64,000 nt of DNA from Irpex lacteus (GCA_001986395.2 MQVO02000003.1:1488001-1552000), one strand, 5' to 3'. Shown: positions 1 to 11,341, counted from the first letter of the stretch. Notes: generated by a model from the letters alone, not told the origin. A program made the numbers and translations.

Positions 1-29
1 CCGCTCCTCCTCCCCCACTCCCGCCCGCC

Positions 30-959
30 ATGTCCAACCCCCTGGCAGTCAAGTTTGGTAAAAAGCTTTTCACCAAACATCTGTCACAATACCAGCCGGC
101 GGACCCTCTGTACGAAACATATGTCGACAAGAAGGGCAGGGAGCGTAGACGCAAGGTGCGTACTCATATTATCTTCCGCTTTTTCCAGAGACTCATTGAC
201 TGCTGCAGAGAGAGTTACCCCCTGGTCTGTCTGCGCGTGATGCCAAGATACTGAAGGCGGTCAAGAAGCGTGCTCACTACCTGGACAAAGGATTCAGTCT
301 TTGTGGTCTCCGATTTGGGTGGACATTCATTATCGGTACGCCACACTCTTTTCTAGTAGTAACAGCCATTTCAATGAAGCTTCTCAGGCATCATACCTGG
401 TGCGGGCGACGTCGCAGATGCCGCCCTCAATTATATACTGGTCGTTCGTAAAGCCCGCCAAGCCGAGTACGTTTCAATTTCATTTTTTCTTGAATATCTA
501 CGTTTCTCATTTTTGTCGCACAGAATACCCGATTGGCTGCTTCGTAAGATGCTCACCAACAATGTTGTTTCCGCCGCCGCCGGCTTCATCCCCATCCTTG
601 GCGACGTCGTTCTCGCCGCCTTCAAGGCCAACTCCCGCAATGCCGCTCTCCTCGAAGAATATCTTCGCATCCGTGGCGAAGAGTTTCTAAAGTTTGAAGC
701 CGAGCGAACAGAAAACCCGCAGAACGTGAAACCGGGCGCTGGCCGCGAGGCAGATGAACGTGTACCTGGCAAGGAGGCGGCTCAGTCGAGCGGTGGATGG
801 TTCAGGAGGCTGAGCAGGGGAAGCAACAAGAGCGGCGGGAAGAGCAAAGACCCGTCGCCTACTCCTGCGGCTACACGTGCAGCAGGCCCACCCAGGCGTG
901 AGAGCAGGTTCATTGAGGATGTTCCGGAGACAGTGAATTCGAAGGCGAAGAAGTCATGA
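30..959 (+). CDS. DUF4112 family protein
   Basis: Inferred exons are 30-155, 209-335, 388-466 and 524-959, all with GT-AG introns. The joined protein starts MSNPLAVKFGKKLF and continues through a helical core containing GLRFGWTFIIGIIPGAGD and NVVSAAAGFIPILGDVV, the two glycine/proline-rich hairpins typical of DUF4112. This family is widespread in fungi and bacteria, is probably membrane-associated and has no established function. The last third (after about residue 180) is polar and low-complexity, rich in Lys, Ser and Pro, as in other fungal members. The ATG at 30 gives a standard fungal start (MSNPLAVKFG). Family assignment is secure; function is unknown. Confidence 0.9.
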
Positions 960-1409
960 TGGGAAAGTCTGAATGAGCGGAGTACGTTCAGTAGTTGAAG
1001 AAGGCGTGCGGAGCTTGTGGTGCTTGTACGAGTTGATACGGTACTTGCCTTGATTACGATATACCCTTCACACAGTACTAGTTTAGTGTAATTTTTCCAT
1101 GTTCGCGTATTTGGTCTTGTACTGCTTTCATGACGTCGTGTACCTGTCTCTGGCTAATTATAAATTTGGAAGACAATGAGGCAATGAAATACAGGAGACT
1201 TCGATACCATTTACATCGTGTGATTTACTGTTGCCGATACTTCACTAAATAAAACATGTCATACACTTACCTTATCCATAACCGTTTTGACGCTAATGGA
1301 TCACACGATGACAGAAAATACTAGGTTGAAAAGAATGGTATTGGTGATGGTATCAAGAAGTCCATGAAATAGTACACTAGGACCAGCCAGCGTACACTTC
1401 TAGCTTCGT
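960..1409. other. Intergenic, convergent 3' ends
   Basis: The DUF4112 gene and the minus-strand gene at 1410-2663 both end here. The stretch is AT-rich and shows no coding signal, only probable 3' untranslated sequence. Confidence 0.6.
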
Positions 1410-2663
1410 TTAATACTGTCCGTATAACACATCCAAGTAATTCTCCCAAAACTCTTGCGACTCAAAGCCCAGAGTCGGCAAGGTATATTCCTCCTCGCGC
1501 GGGTCAACCGAGGCAGACTCAGCGGTTCCAGTGTTAACATTAAGGGTTGTGTCAACGACCGGGGCGCCGTTCTCGAGACTGAACCCGATGCGGACCTTGG
1601 CGAGGCGTGGCTTAGGATGTGCCATCCAGCCTTCGATAAGGTAGCGCGAGGTGATTTGAGGAAGAAGGTGGGGGGAGGTGTGTGTGTATGCATCACGGGA
1701 GAACAGAGAGTTGTAGAAGGTTGATGATGAGGAGAATGCGGACGACGACAGAGAGTTGGTGGTGGCAGTGGTGGTCGAAGAGGCAGAGTTGGACAATGAC
1801 TCGTTGGTACACGAGCCAAGGGTATGGGTATTGTTGTCGCGGAACCCGTGCTCGTGAAGAGTGAGTACGAGCTCCGGACCGTCCAACTCTGCCAGTGACA
1901 GACCGAGCCCAACTGCTTGCATAGGATAATTTTCGTCGTCGTCGGCATCCACGATCCCGGAAGGGATATACCCCATCAACTCCTCGTCCGACAGACAGAG
2001 GAGGTTCAACCCCGACGAGATGCTCTCCGTTGTCGGCAACACACCGAACTCGATTGAGGCTTCTGCCACCTCCTTGAAGCTATCTTCACTTCCGTCATCC
2101 GAGGCCGAGTCCGAGCCGATGAGGTCGAGCTCAGGGGCATTCGGTGCAGTGAAAGCAAACAACACCGGAGGTGTTGCGAACTTCGCCTGCAGGAGGCTGG
2201 GCGAGGGAGTACGCATGGGCGCGTAGTCCGAGTCCGTGAAGGTAGGCGAAGGTAGGAGGGGCATGCGACGACGAGGAATACGAGTGCCCATCATCCCCTC
2301 TGACGAGGTGAATGATGATGAGGCGAGGGCACTCGTAGCCGTGTCGTCGATGGTCGACCCCGCACTGACCAAGACACCGCCATGCTCGGAGAAGTCAAAG
2401 TCTGGGATGTAAATCCCGAGACCTACAGGTGCAGACTTTGACTGAGCGATGGAGGTGTGGAGGATGTCGGTGGGGAGGCCGAGGCCGAGACCAAAGCCAC
2501 TGGGGGCCTTGGTAGATGCACGATGACCTGCATCGGCGACTAAGAAAAGTGGAGGATGAATAAGTATGTGATGCAAAGTAGAGGAAGTAGAGGGTGGCTT
2601 ACAAACCGGCGCAGCCGGGGAAGCATCCGCAACAGCGAAAGTAGAGTTGGCGAAAGAAGACAT
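1410..2663 (-). CDS. Low-complexity hypothetical protein
   Basis: Family not recognised. Two exons are inferred: the ATG at 2663 opens MSSFANSTFAVADASPAAPV, then a roughly 61-nt intron with a GTAAGC donor and TTCTTAG acceptor, then one long exon. A four-codon upstream in-frame ATG at 2675 is possible. The protein is about 400 residues, rich in Ser, Thr, Pro and acidic residues and mostly disordered. It carries repeated Gly-Leu runs (FGLGLGLP, VGLGLSLAEL), a hydrophobic acidic patch (LLCLSDEELMGYIP) and a C-terminal segment with YLIEGWMAHPKPRLAKVRIGF-like character followed by an acidic, aromatic end. It is divergent from the gene at 3725. A short-lived regulatory or adaptor protein is possible, but no function can be assigned. 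Confidence 0.7.
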   Translation of the reverse strand: MSSFANSTFAVADASPAAPVCKPPSTSSTLHHILIHPPLFLVADAGHRASTKAPSGFGLGLGLPTDILHTSIAQSKSAPVGLGIYIPDFDFSEHGGVLVSAGSTIDDTATSALASSSFTSSEGMMGTRIPRRRMPLLPSPTFTDSDYAPMRTPSPSLLQAKFATPPVLFAFTAPNAPELDLIGSDSASDDGSEDSFKEVAEASIEFGVLPTTESISSGLNLLCLSDEELMGYIPSGIVDADDDENYPMQAVGLGLSLAELDGPELVLTLHEHGFRDNNTHTLGSCTNESLSNSASSTTTATTNSLSSSAFSSSSTFYNSLFSRDAYTHTSPHLLPQITSRYLIEGWMAHPKPRLAKVRIGFSLENGAPVVDTTLNVNTGTAESASVDPREEEYTLPTLGFESQEFWENYLDVLYGQY

Positions 2664-2777
2664 AATGACGATCAACGTATATGTTCTTTGGCCTGCAAAG
2701 AAAGAAGTAGTGATGAAGAGTGTAGAAGTGCAGATGAGAGATGAATGGATGGGAAACTTGAAGTCGAAGAGGCCCTC

Positions 2778-2785
2778 CTTTTATA
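2778..2785 (-). promoter_or_regulatory. TATA box of the minus-strand gene at 1410-2663
   Basis: The minus strand reads TATAAAAG about 120 nt upstream of the ATG at 2663, a plausible core promoter distance for a fungal gene. Confidence 0.5.
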
Positions 2786-3561
2786 TTCTTTTGAACAGAG
2801 CATTGAGTGGCCGTAGCATGAGCATCCTTGCATCCGTGGCGATCATTGGCCTTGAGATCGCCTGTACCGACGGTGGCTCGAGCATCCGTATTGCTTGTTA
2901 TGGGCATGGCGCGGCGATCAGAGTGCTTGAGCCGTCGGGGATCGGGACGATCTACACAAATAGAAGGCGTCGGGAGGCGACTCGTCTGTAGAGATCTGCT
3001 TCCGCTGTCGATCCCGACGCGGCTGACCATGTATGGCTTTCGTCGGTCTCGATCCTAATGCGGCATTCATTTGTCTGCCTCTAACAGTGATTGGTAGCAA
3101 ATGATCCTACCAGCCACCGTTAGAGGAAGTGATCGTTCGAGTTGCCTTACTGGCTTGGGTATTCTGTGTGTCTCATCAAGAGTGAACATGCAGGGATATG
3201 GTATTTCGGATAGACTCACCACAGCTGGCATGCTCCCTCCCAGACGAGACGCTCTAGACAGATCATAGCGGAGAAGTCAGAATTAAAACGGGGACATAGA
3301 GTTTTATTAGGGCCACAGGCACACACAACCTCTGTCACCCCAAAGACTTGGTGGGGGTTTACAGTGCGATCATAATGGAATGGATCGTCACCCCGATCCG
3401 CTCGCACCTCGATCGCCAGCTCAGTTGCTTCCGCGCAGCTACGATGGGTGATGGCGGAAGGTGATACGGTGGCGGGCCATACGAATGCGGTAATGTATGA
3501 TCGTTCTTCCTTTTCGGTGGCAAGTATGGCTTGTGTAGGTGCATAGAGAAGGTTGGGGCCC
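2786..3561. other. Shared divergent promoter region
   Basis: About 0.8 kb between two outward-facing genes, each with its own TATA-like box at the edge. No conserved coding sequence was seen. Confidence 0.5.
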
Positions 3562-3569
3562 TTATATAG
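3562..3569 (+). promoter_or_regulatory. TATA box of the gene at 3725
   Basis: The sequence TTATATAG lies about 160 nt upstream of the chosen ATG at 3725, in a C/T-rich leader context. Confidence 0.45.
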
Positions 3570-3724
3570 AGCACCTTCTTCGCTGTGGACAATACTTATC
3601 CAACCTCTTCTTGTTCTCTCTGCGCATACCCTGTGTCTTCGCCACCCGTTGTCTAACACTTTCAAGCTCTATCAAGCTTTATTATCAGCGAAATCACTCG
3701 GTCAAGCACACATATACCATCATC

Positions 3725-4477
3725 ATGTCGTCTATTACCGACAACCTTTACGTTTCTTCTGCCATGGCTGGTCCTGGCACCGTCGAATATCCGGAACAAA
3801 GCTCCTACGCCGACGACACCCTCATCTACTCGACAAAGTATCCTGGCATGGGGCTAGGAATTCCTCAGGGGGCGATCAAGGCACAGAGGAGGTTGAGGGC
3901 TACGGCACCAGTATTTGCTCCCAGCATTCGAAGAAAAGCAACTGTGTACGAGGCCGACGAGTTTTCGGAAATCAGCAGCAGCAGCGATTCTGGAGACGAA
4001 ACGGAGACTTCGTCTGTCTCGTCTGTCATCACCTCGGCTTCAGAGTCGCTGCCCGCCGAAAACACTCCTCGTCTTCACCGTTTGATTCATCGACACCGTC
4101 TTCGTCCCTGTTCGCCGTCCGTCGAGGCCCGCCGAGGTGTCAGCGCTGATGAGGAGGCAAATGAGGATGGCACGCCGGGTGCACCACGGATACCATTTCC
4201 TCCTTCGCCGAGCGTAGGGTCTCTGGAATCTAAGGGAGTTGCGGGGGTAGGATTGGGAATTAGCGGCTTGAACGGAAGCGGAGGCGCAGAACACTCACAC
4301 ATCCACGTCGATTCCAGGCCAACATTCGACCCATTTCGGTCGCCACTTGATGAGCTTGAACAGCCATACTTCTACCTACCTACTCAGCTACTCTCGCCTG
4401 AGCTGGAGATGAGCAGCTCCGAGTTTATTGCGACTGTTCTTGGATGGACACAGCGGCGGACGGAAGCCTGCTTGTGA
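3725..4477 (+). CDS. Low-complexity hypothetical protein
   Basis: Not recognised. A single exon of 250 codons starts at the ATG following CATCATC (MSSITDNLYVSSAMAGPG). An upstream in-frame ATG at 3539 lies before the TATA box and is probably not used. The protein has a Gly-Leu motif (PGMGLGIPQGAIKAQRRL), a Ser/Asp/Glu tract (SEISSSSDSGDETETSS), a second Gly-Leu run (VAGVGLGISGL) and a Tyr/Leu-rich C-terminus (YFYLPTQLLSPELEMSSSEF). Like its divergent neighbour at 1410-2663 it starts MSS, is Ser-rich and carries xGLGI/L motifs, so the two could be distant paralogues under one promoter region. No enzyme or DNA-binding domain is visible. Confidence 0.7.
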   Translation: MSSITDNLYVSSAMAGPGTVEYPEQSSYADDTLIYSTKYPGMGLGIPQGAIKAQRRLRATAPVFAPSIRRKATVYEADEFSEISSSSDSGDETETSSVSSVITSASESLPAENTPRLHRLIHRHRLRPCSPSVEARRGVSADEEANEDGTPGAPRIPFPPSPSVGSLESKGVAGVGLGISGLNGSGGAEHSHIHVDSRPTFDPFRSPLDELEQPYFYLPTQLLSPELEMSSSEFIATVLGWTQRRTEACL

Positions 4478-5055
4478 AGAGTTGTTGTCTTCCGCGTGGC
4501 AACGAGATGAGATGGCGCTGGGCCGCCACGGACTTTTGCATTGCGGGTGCTTTGATCGATGCTGTAAATTACTCTGCACGAAATCCATGAAGGGATGTAA
4601 CGAGAGTCATTTTTGCCGCTCTTGAACATCTCAACGTTACCCGCGTGAATCGCCATTCTTCTGGTGAGTGTTCAGACAGAACTTGTAGTTGATGAAGTGG
4701 CTTCGTAAAGGCGAAGTTGGTCATTGCAGTTCCTGAAGAACATCAGGCACGTTCCATGCAGGGTGTTCATTATCGGTTGCTATGGCAACAAGCCACGGCG
4801 GCGTGCTGAGCGGCGCGGTGATTGGAAAAGATGGGCTGGCAGCACGCTCGGATGTCGGCGGGGCCATCATTTTTGGGCTCATATCTTCCAAGGGCGGCGT
4901 CGCCTAGCTTGCCCAGTTGGTTCGTCTTTTATTCCTCCACCTCCTCCTTCCCCCTCTCCCCGGTTCTCCTCCTCCCTCTCCTCTGTTTCGCACAGAGGCA
5001 CTTACGCTCTTTACAACCGACCTCTGTCGACCTTTTCATCTCCGGTCAGACCAAA
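4478..5055. other. Intergenic, LPMO upstream region
   Basis: Contains a strong C/T-rich tract at about 4930-4985 just upstream of the LPMO start, a common fungal core promoter feature. No gene was seen. Confidence 0.5.
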
Positions 5056-6663
5056 ATGGTTTCCGGTTCTCTTCTCGTCGCCCTCGCGACAGCCCTTCCC
5101 CTTGTGCCTCTTGTCTCCGGACATGCCTGTGAGCTTCGCCAGCCACGTCATAATTTTGTCTTTTAAGCTTAACATTTTCTAGCCATCTTTACCAACGGCA
5201 CATGGGGTCTCCACGTCGAACAAGAGACCAGAGGTGACTGGGATGGACGTCTGGTAGCTCCGCTGTACGGTCTGCCATTCTCCAAATGGTGGTTCGTAAG
5301 TATCCGGAAATTAATCCCGTGTCATTACATTTGTTAATTCAACTTACAGCACGGTGCTCTGGACGACCCCCCTCCCGATGGTGATTTCACTTACCTCCCA
5401 GCCGGAGGTACCGCGACGCTTCAGATCGCCTGTGACATAAGTCTTACCGAGAAGTGGAAAGATGGTCCAGGGTAATTTTCTTTATTTTACCATTTTCTTC
5501 GTTACATACTAATATAATACGAACAGTGGTGATGGTCGCAAATACGACGACCCTTCCGCCTGCCCTGGTCAACCTTCCACTATTATCCACGCCAACAACC
5601 GCCAGGACGTCGCCGGTACCGCTATCGCCATCACCTACAAATCCGATGTCAACTCCGTCCAACCCGAGGACTTCGCCATTATTTCCGTTAACCACGACTC
5701 CGTCTGGAACCTCTGGAACGACTACCAAATCCCCGCTGGCCTCCAGGAGTGCCCTGAGGGTGGCTGCATCTGCGCCTGGTTCTGGATTCACCGTCCCGAC
5801 AGCGGAAGCGAGCAGATGTACATGACCGGTTTCCGATGCAAGGTCACCGGCCAGACTGGCACCCAGCCCATCGGCAAGCCCAGCGTCGCCCGTTACTGCG
5901 AGCATGATGCGACCAACTGCACTGTTGGAGCTACCCAGCCCATGTACTGGTACCAGGCCGAGCGCAACAACATGTTTGAGAACCAGTATGACGCTCCGAC
6001 GTACGATGACAGGTACGGCTGGCACGATGGTGCTCAGACGCGTGTGTTCGAGGATGGCCATATCGCTGGTGGGAATGATGTTCCTGCCTCGACGCCTTCT
6101 CCTGTTGCTTCGCCTGCCTCCTCTCCCGCCTCCTCTCCTTCCCCGTCACCTGCCTCGAGCGGTAACTCTGGCTCTACCTCTGGCTCAGGCGGTGTATCTG
6201 GCTCTGGCTCAGGCTCTGCTTCAGGTTCAGGCTCCGGTTCCGGATCCTCGAACTCTCAGCCTTCTCAGCAAGCCCAGTCGCCTTCGCCCTCTCCATCCCC
6301 ACAACAAGCTGCTGCCCAGCAGTCACCCTCCCCTGACACACCCACCCCTGCTCCTGCTGCAACCACTCCCGCTGAAGCCGCTGCTCCTGCTCCGCCTTCG
6401 TAAGTCCTTCCGTACCATTTTGAGTCACTCAGTTATTGATTCCTTTTTCTCTCAAATATAGGATTGCCACCACTGCCTCAGTTGCTCTCGGTGACCCTCA
6501 GCCAACAACGCCCGCTTCTTCCCCCGCTGCTCCCACGGAAAGCCCGTCTTCTCCTCCCAAGTGCAAGCGCCGCCCGAAGAACAACAACAAGAAGAAGAGG
6601 GCCCGCTCTAACGTCAAGCGTCATCTCCACAAGCGTATGGGACACGAGGGGCTTTCGCTCTAA
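5056..6663 (+). CDS. Secreted AA14-like lytic polysaccharide monooxygenase (divergent)
   Basis: Five exons are inferred. Exon 1 (5056-5128) codes a signal peptide ending LVSG followed by His, the residue that becomes the N-terminal copper ligand of LPMOs. The mature protein keeps AA14 landmarks: WWFHG with a His, FTYLPAGGTATLQIACD, AITYKSDVNSVQPEDFAI, CPEGGCICAWFWIHRPDSGS, YMTGFRCKVTG and PMYWYQAERNNMFE. It lacks the DNRPVAPL and PPHPxD segments of the canonical pair at 21.7-25.5 kb (it has GRLVAPLYG and PPPDGD), so it is a divergent branch. After the catalytic domain comes a roughly 100-residue Pro/Ser/Gly linker, then in the last exon a single Cys followed by a strongly basic tail. The phase-1 intron just after the N-terminal His is shared with both other AA14 genes. 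Known AA14 enzymes oxidatively cleave xylan on cellulose; the substrate here is unknown. Confidence 0.85.
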
Positions 6664-7455
6664 GTCATCTCTACAACCCCTCAAGTCTCTAGTGAGCTGA
6701 TGACCCATGGCTCATGAGCACCCCTCACCCGTTGTTGGATATACCCCTTTTTTCTCGTCTTCGATGCTGTCGCTTTCTCCTTGGGACGAGCTCCCTGCAG
6801 CGTCAAGTGGAGTTTCGTTCCCCGTGCCCTTTTCCGGCGGTAGTGTCTAGTCCTGGTAGAAGCCAGGCTTCTGCGTGTTGAGCAGGCAGCGATCCATTTC
6901 TTCAGCGGTAGTGGTAGTGTGGCTGGCAGGCTTCCTCCCGTTACCTACACCCTTCTTTGTCTCTCGCTCCGGTCTGAGTCTCGTATATCCCTCTCCTTGT
7001 GAAATTTTGCCTCTCAAGATTATCTCTGTTCGTTCCGAGTTTTACTGTGTCATATACAGTATACGCAATACATACCACTGTAAGCGGAAGACTGTGTCTT
7101 CCTTGATCTCATTATTCTATCTGCCACGAAGAAATGTTGAATGTTACGTACGGTACGTTGTGCTAACGGTGAAAAGCGTGCTGTGCACGTGTGCAAGATG
7201 TACATGTTCAACTTCTAACTTGGTACGTTGCATCCAGAGTCCACAATGAGTTGCAATTGGTTTGGATTATTAGGGGGTTCGAAAATGCAGAGCGGAAGAC
7301 GTGTCAGGCCAAATAATAGATGAGGGCCTGATACACTACTACTATGATACTAAGGTTATCTGAGCAGCAGATTACTTATGTGAACGAAAGATAGGTGTCC
7401 AAGTGAAAAGTGCGAAGATAGATAAAATGCCCGATTCCACGTTCGTCTTCAACGA
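6664..7455. other. Intergenic, convergent 3' ends
   Basis: Lies between the LPMO stop and the stop of the minus-strand FAD oxidase. Only probable untranslated sequence; the short open frames here have no recognisable family content. Confidence 0.55.
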
Positions 7456-9535
7456 TTAGACAGTCTTGCAAACAATCTCATCATCCCAGTCCTCGGAGTT
7501 GACACCGTGGTAGACGACAAGCAAGTCGTTCGGGTCGATCTCCTTCTTGATCTTCAACAGCCTATCGTAGTTAGAACCCCAGTGTGCTTGCTGCCAGTCG
7601 GGCTCCAAGACATCACCCTATAGCATACCAGGTCAACACCGCACTCTCCGTTAACGACAGACGAATGATGACTTACCTCGTTGAGGTACTGACCACCCTG
7701 AGGAACAGGAGCAATCTGCCTGAAGGGCTCGATCTGCGCGTGTACAGTGTTCTTCGCGTTAACGTAGTCGGTAGCGTTTGTCGTCTCGTTGAAGCCAAAG
7801 ATGATAGTAAAGTCTGCGATGGAGTCGCGCCAGGCGGGGGTAACGGCGGTTGCGTCGCCAGAGACGTTAGCTACGGCACCTCCTCCGTTCAAACTGGATG
7901 TTCGAATTGCCGATTAGTAAGTGTGAATCCATGGCACATCAAAGTACTTGGACGAATAGACTTACTAAGGAGTACCAGCAGGGACACTGACCAATGCCTT
8001 GGCGAGGGTCTCGGCATTCTCTGGTGCAGTGGCATTGCGAGGGAGAAGCCACGAAGACAAATACGCCCGTGAACCAGATACATGGAAGTCAGAGTAATTA
8101 AGGCCGTGGCCCTTCGACGTGTCGCCCAAGTTGTCGTGAACCATCTGCGCGAAGGATGTGTACGGGACGGTTGTAGCCAGTGAGACGTTAACACCTTCTA
8201 CCTGTCTTGATGCGTTATAGAAGGACTGAAGCGCAGTCAAGGCCGCAGGGTTGGTAGGCGGGTTTCCGGGAGAGACAAAGGTGAGATACAACTGGTTCGA
8301 GAAGTATGGCCAGAGTCCTCCCCAACCTGCATCGGCGAGCCCGTTATGGTGTTGAGCCCACAGTGTCATAAGGTCAAGGAACGTTTCCGACGAATTGGCC
8401 GTTGCTGCGTAGAAGGCGGCAGTGACAGGGATGTTGTCGTGGGTCTTGTAGGTGGTGGAGGTGACGACACCGAAGCTGGGGGCTCCACCTCCCCTGAGAG
8501 CCCAGAAGAGATCGGGATTCGTGTACTCGTTGGCAGTAACGTGAGTCGCATTGGGCAGGACGACGGTGTACTGAAGAACGTTATCGACACCTGCGTATGA
8601 TACCTTTGTCAGCAATCCCTAGAATATGGACAATTCGCAACATGGATACCCTACCTAAGCCGTAGAATGGGGACATGATGCTTTGACCTCCTCCCACAGG
8701 CCATCCACCACCGGCACCGACAGTGCCACCCACACTGAACCCGCCGATAATAAGCCTACCATGCTGATCGGCGAGGTCGTAAATTTCACCCCATTGGACA
8801 CCGGGCTGGATCGTCACCGCTGTATAAAGTCATTAGATAACTATCAGCGACTACGTTCTTAACTGTGCGTACCATGCTGTCCAGGAGTTGAAGCAGGAGC
8901 ATTCTCAGGCACAAAGGAATCAGAGAAGTTCGACTGTTTCATAGAATGGACGTAGAGCTCAACGGAGCCGACACCAAAGGCGCGACCGAGGAGTTCGTGG
9001 CTGTGAATGTTGATGGTCAGCTGAGAACTTCCTGCGAGAAGACTGGCATAAAACCCACTTACCCAGTGTTGCGAATGACCAGGTGCAGGTTGTGTTGAGA
9101 GGCAAATGCGACCGTGCTCTCAATATCCGCCACACTAGTAGCGTTTATGGAGTATACTGGGACGCGACCTTGATCGCATACAGCACCCGGCTGAGGGTCG
9201 AAAGGGCATTGCGCGACGGTTCCGTTTGAAAAGAGCTGATCTTGGAAGTTGATCAACTGGACGGTATTCCCAGCATCAATAAGGGCCTCTGAGTCCAGCT
9301 GAATAGCGGAACGCCTCGCGCATTCCGCAGCATCGAAGTTCGAAGAGGTGTTGTAGCAAACGGAAGCGAAGGGCCTTTGGTTAGAGATGAGAGGCTGGCT
9401 GAGTCCCTTGGAGAAGGTGTCCCATTCAGCCTGCGAAGGGAAGCAGGAGTCGCCTGGAAGACATTTGCACTTCTTGTCGGCGTTCGCGGTGGCGGCAAGG
9501 AGGACACTGAGCAGGACGGCAGACCTGAGTCGCAT
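7456..9535 (-). CDS. Secreted FAD-linked oxidoreductase, berberine-bridge type
   Basis: Several exons are inferred. A signal peptide ([19 protein letters not shown]) precedes a Cys-rich mature N-terminus ([16 protein letters not shown]), typical of fungal vanillyl-alcohol/BBE-type oxidases. The FAD-binding PCMH domain shows VIRNTGHE; its His, formed across a splice junction, matches the usual 8-alpha-histidyl FAD attachment site. It is followed by [17 protein letters not shown] and [11 protein letters not shown]. The C-terminal BBE module ends with [19 protein letters not shown]. The Cys used for a second covalent FAD bond in bicovalent enzymes is not visible at the expected position. Several NxS/T sequons fit secretion. 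The substrate could be a sugar, phenolic or alkaloid-like compound. Neighbours are an LPMO and two NmrA-like reductases. Confidence 0.9.
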
Positions 9536-11227
9536 GGCTGGATAAGTTGAGGGACTGGTGGGCAGCTACTGTCGTTCACCTCTTTGGCGAGCTGGTTAAA
9601 TATGTCGCGCCAGATTATGATCTCAGCCTTGATGACTACCATACTCCATTGTATGCGGTCCGATCATCAATAGCTGCGGTCGGCTCTGTCGCTTCGTTGC
9701 ACTGGCCGCCATGTCCGGATGTTTGAGAGGGTGGTCGCTGTGTACGACTGCATAAGCGCGGCTAATGAGACAACCCTGGATCCGTAAGCCAACAACAGCA
9801 ATACTTATACGTCAAAAACAGCAGATTCGAGTGTCTCTTGACGGGATATAGTTATTGTTTCTCCTACAAGCCGGTGAACCTGGATATGTAGAACAAAGGA
9901 TAAATTTAGATGCGCAGAGACGGACAACATCTGGTTACTCATAACCGATGAGATTTGCAGTACCCGGGGCCATCTGTATGATCATTTCAACATATCTGGT
10001 CGAGACTAGCCTGATCTTGCGCTTGGATAGGCAAACTGAATCGAACTCGGGGCAGCCTGGGGCAGCGTCGTTCAGGGAGCTGCGAGCTTCTTTTGCTTCA
10101 TCAGTGATTTGATGCGCTATACAACCCTCGATGCAAAGATGGAAGACACGCACTGAGATACTAATTGCCCGTTGCGGCACTCTATGTTTAGTTTCAGCAT
10201 CATATTTTCTTGCAAAATCGAGCATCTTACCACGAGTGTCTCTCGGTACGTCAATTTCGCTTAGCGCTATTTCCGAGCGCGCTGAGTCTCGATGAAACGA
10301 GGCCCGTACATGGCCCATACTGTAGCAAGCTACAAGCGTTGCATTACAGCTCGCCCCGAGGAGATCACAAAATCACTGGCATTGAAAATATTAGTCAGTG
10401 CAACTAAACAGAGCGGTACTTCTGACCAGGTTGTAGAATACGGTACACCTGCTGGCCCAAAGTGTCGTTTAATGGCTGCTTTCCTTTCCTTCTTCCTTCC
10501 TCGGTGCAGGTAAGCCAGCAATCGGGCTACAAGTAAAACACGACGTATGTACGAGCCTTGCCAGAAGTATACTCATTGTCGATGACACCACGATCAACTT
10601 CAAGTTATACGAATGAATGATCGTAGTTGTCACCGCTGACGGTTACCTACGATTTGAAGTCGGTTAAAACTGATTTTCACAGTAAATTACAGGAAAGCCG
10701 CACCATTTGGTAAGTACGAACCCAAGTACCTGTACACTCATTTCGAACCACGACGACGAACGCCGCGCGTGCAGTATATCGCAGGTATTCAGAGGCTCCC
10801 ACACGTGGACTAGCCATCATTGGTGCCTCATCCGATTCCATTGCATTCCGAACACTCGTCAATTCATGCTGGAAACTTGAAGTACCTTCACGGTTCTGGC
10901 TGGCGCAGTCGCGGTAAGTACCAAGATGTAGAGTTCGAGAATGCCAGTGGACAATCGACGCTCACAGACGCTCATGCATTCTCGGGCGGGATAGGCTGCC
11001 AGCCAATCACATCGCTCCTAGATCATTGATCATCGCGGCCGCCCGAAAAGCTCGATAAGCACGCTGCATCTTATGCAGCGACAACCACCATGGAAATACT
11101 GAGAAAGGTTCGTCATACCGCTTCGACCTTTCCTCATAATAGTCACTAAATCACTACTTCGCAGTCCACAGCTTACTCAGCCTTGCGGCAAGAGTCCGCT
11201 GGCGGATGCACCGACTTTAACGATGGG
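9536..11227. other. Long intergenic region
   Basis: Upstream of both the FAD oxidase and the first NmrA-like gene. It contains a pyrimidine-rich tract at about 10482-10502 and short open frames with no recognisable domain. I see no RNA gene or transposon. Confidence 0.5.
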
Positions 11228-11235
11228 TATATAAG
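11228..11235 (+). promoter_or_regulatory. TATA box of NmrA-like gene copy 1
   Basis: TATATAAG 114 nt before the ATG at 11342, in a context duplicated at copy 2. Confidence 0.7.
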
Positions 11236-11341
11236 ACGAGTATGAAAGCTGGATGCCTCACCACCAACAGCTCTCTCATCTGCTTTACATCCCCCACGCA
11301 CACCACACACTACACCTCCACCCTCGAACTCCCCATTCACA

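Noticed and set aside
5444..6061. 205-codon open frame on the minus strand
   Set aside because: Antisense of the AA14-like LPMO exons, whose splice sites and protein motifs are convincing.
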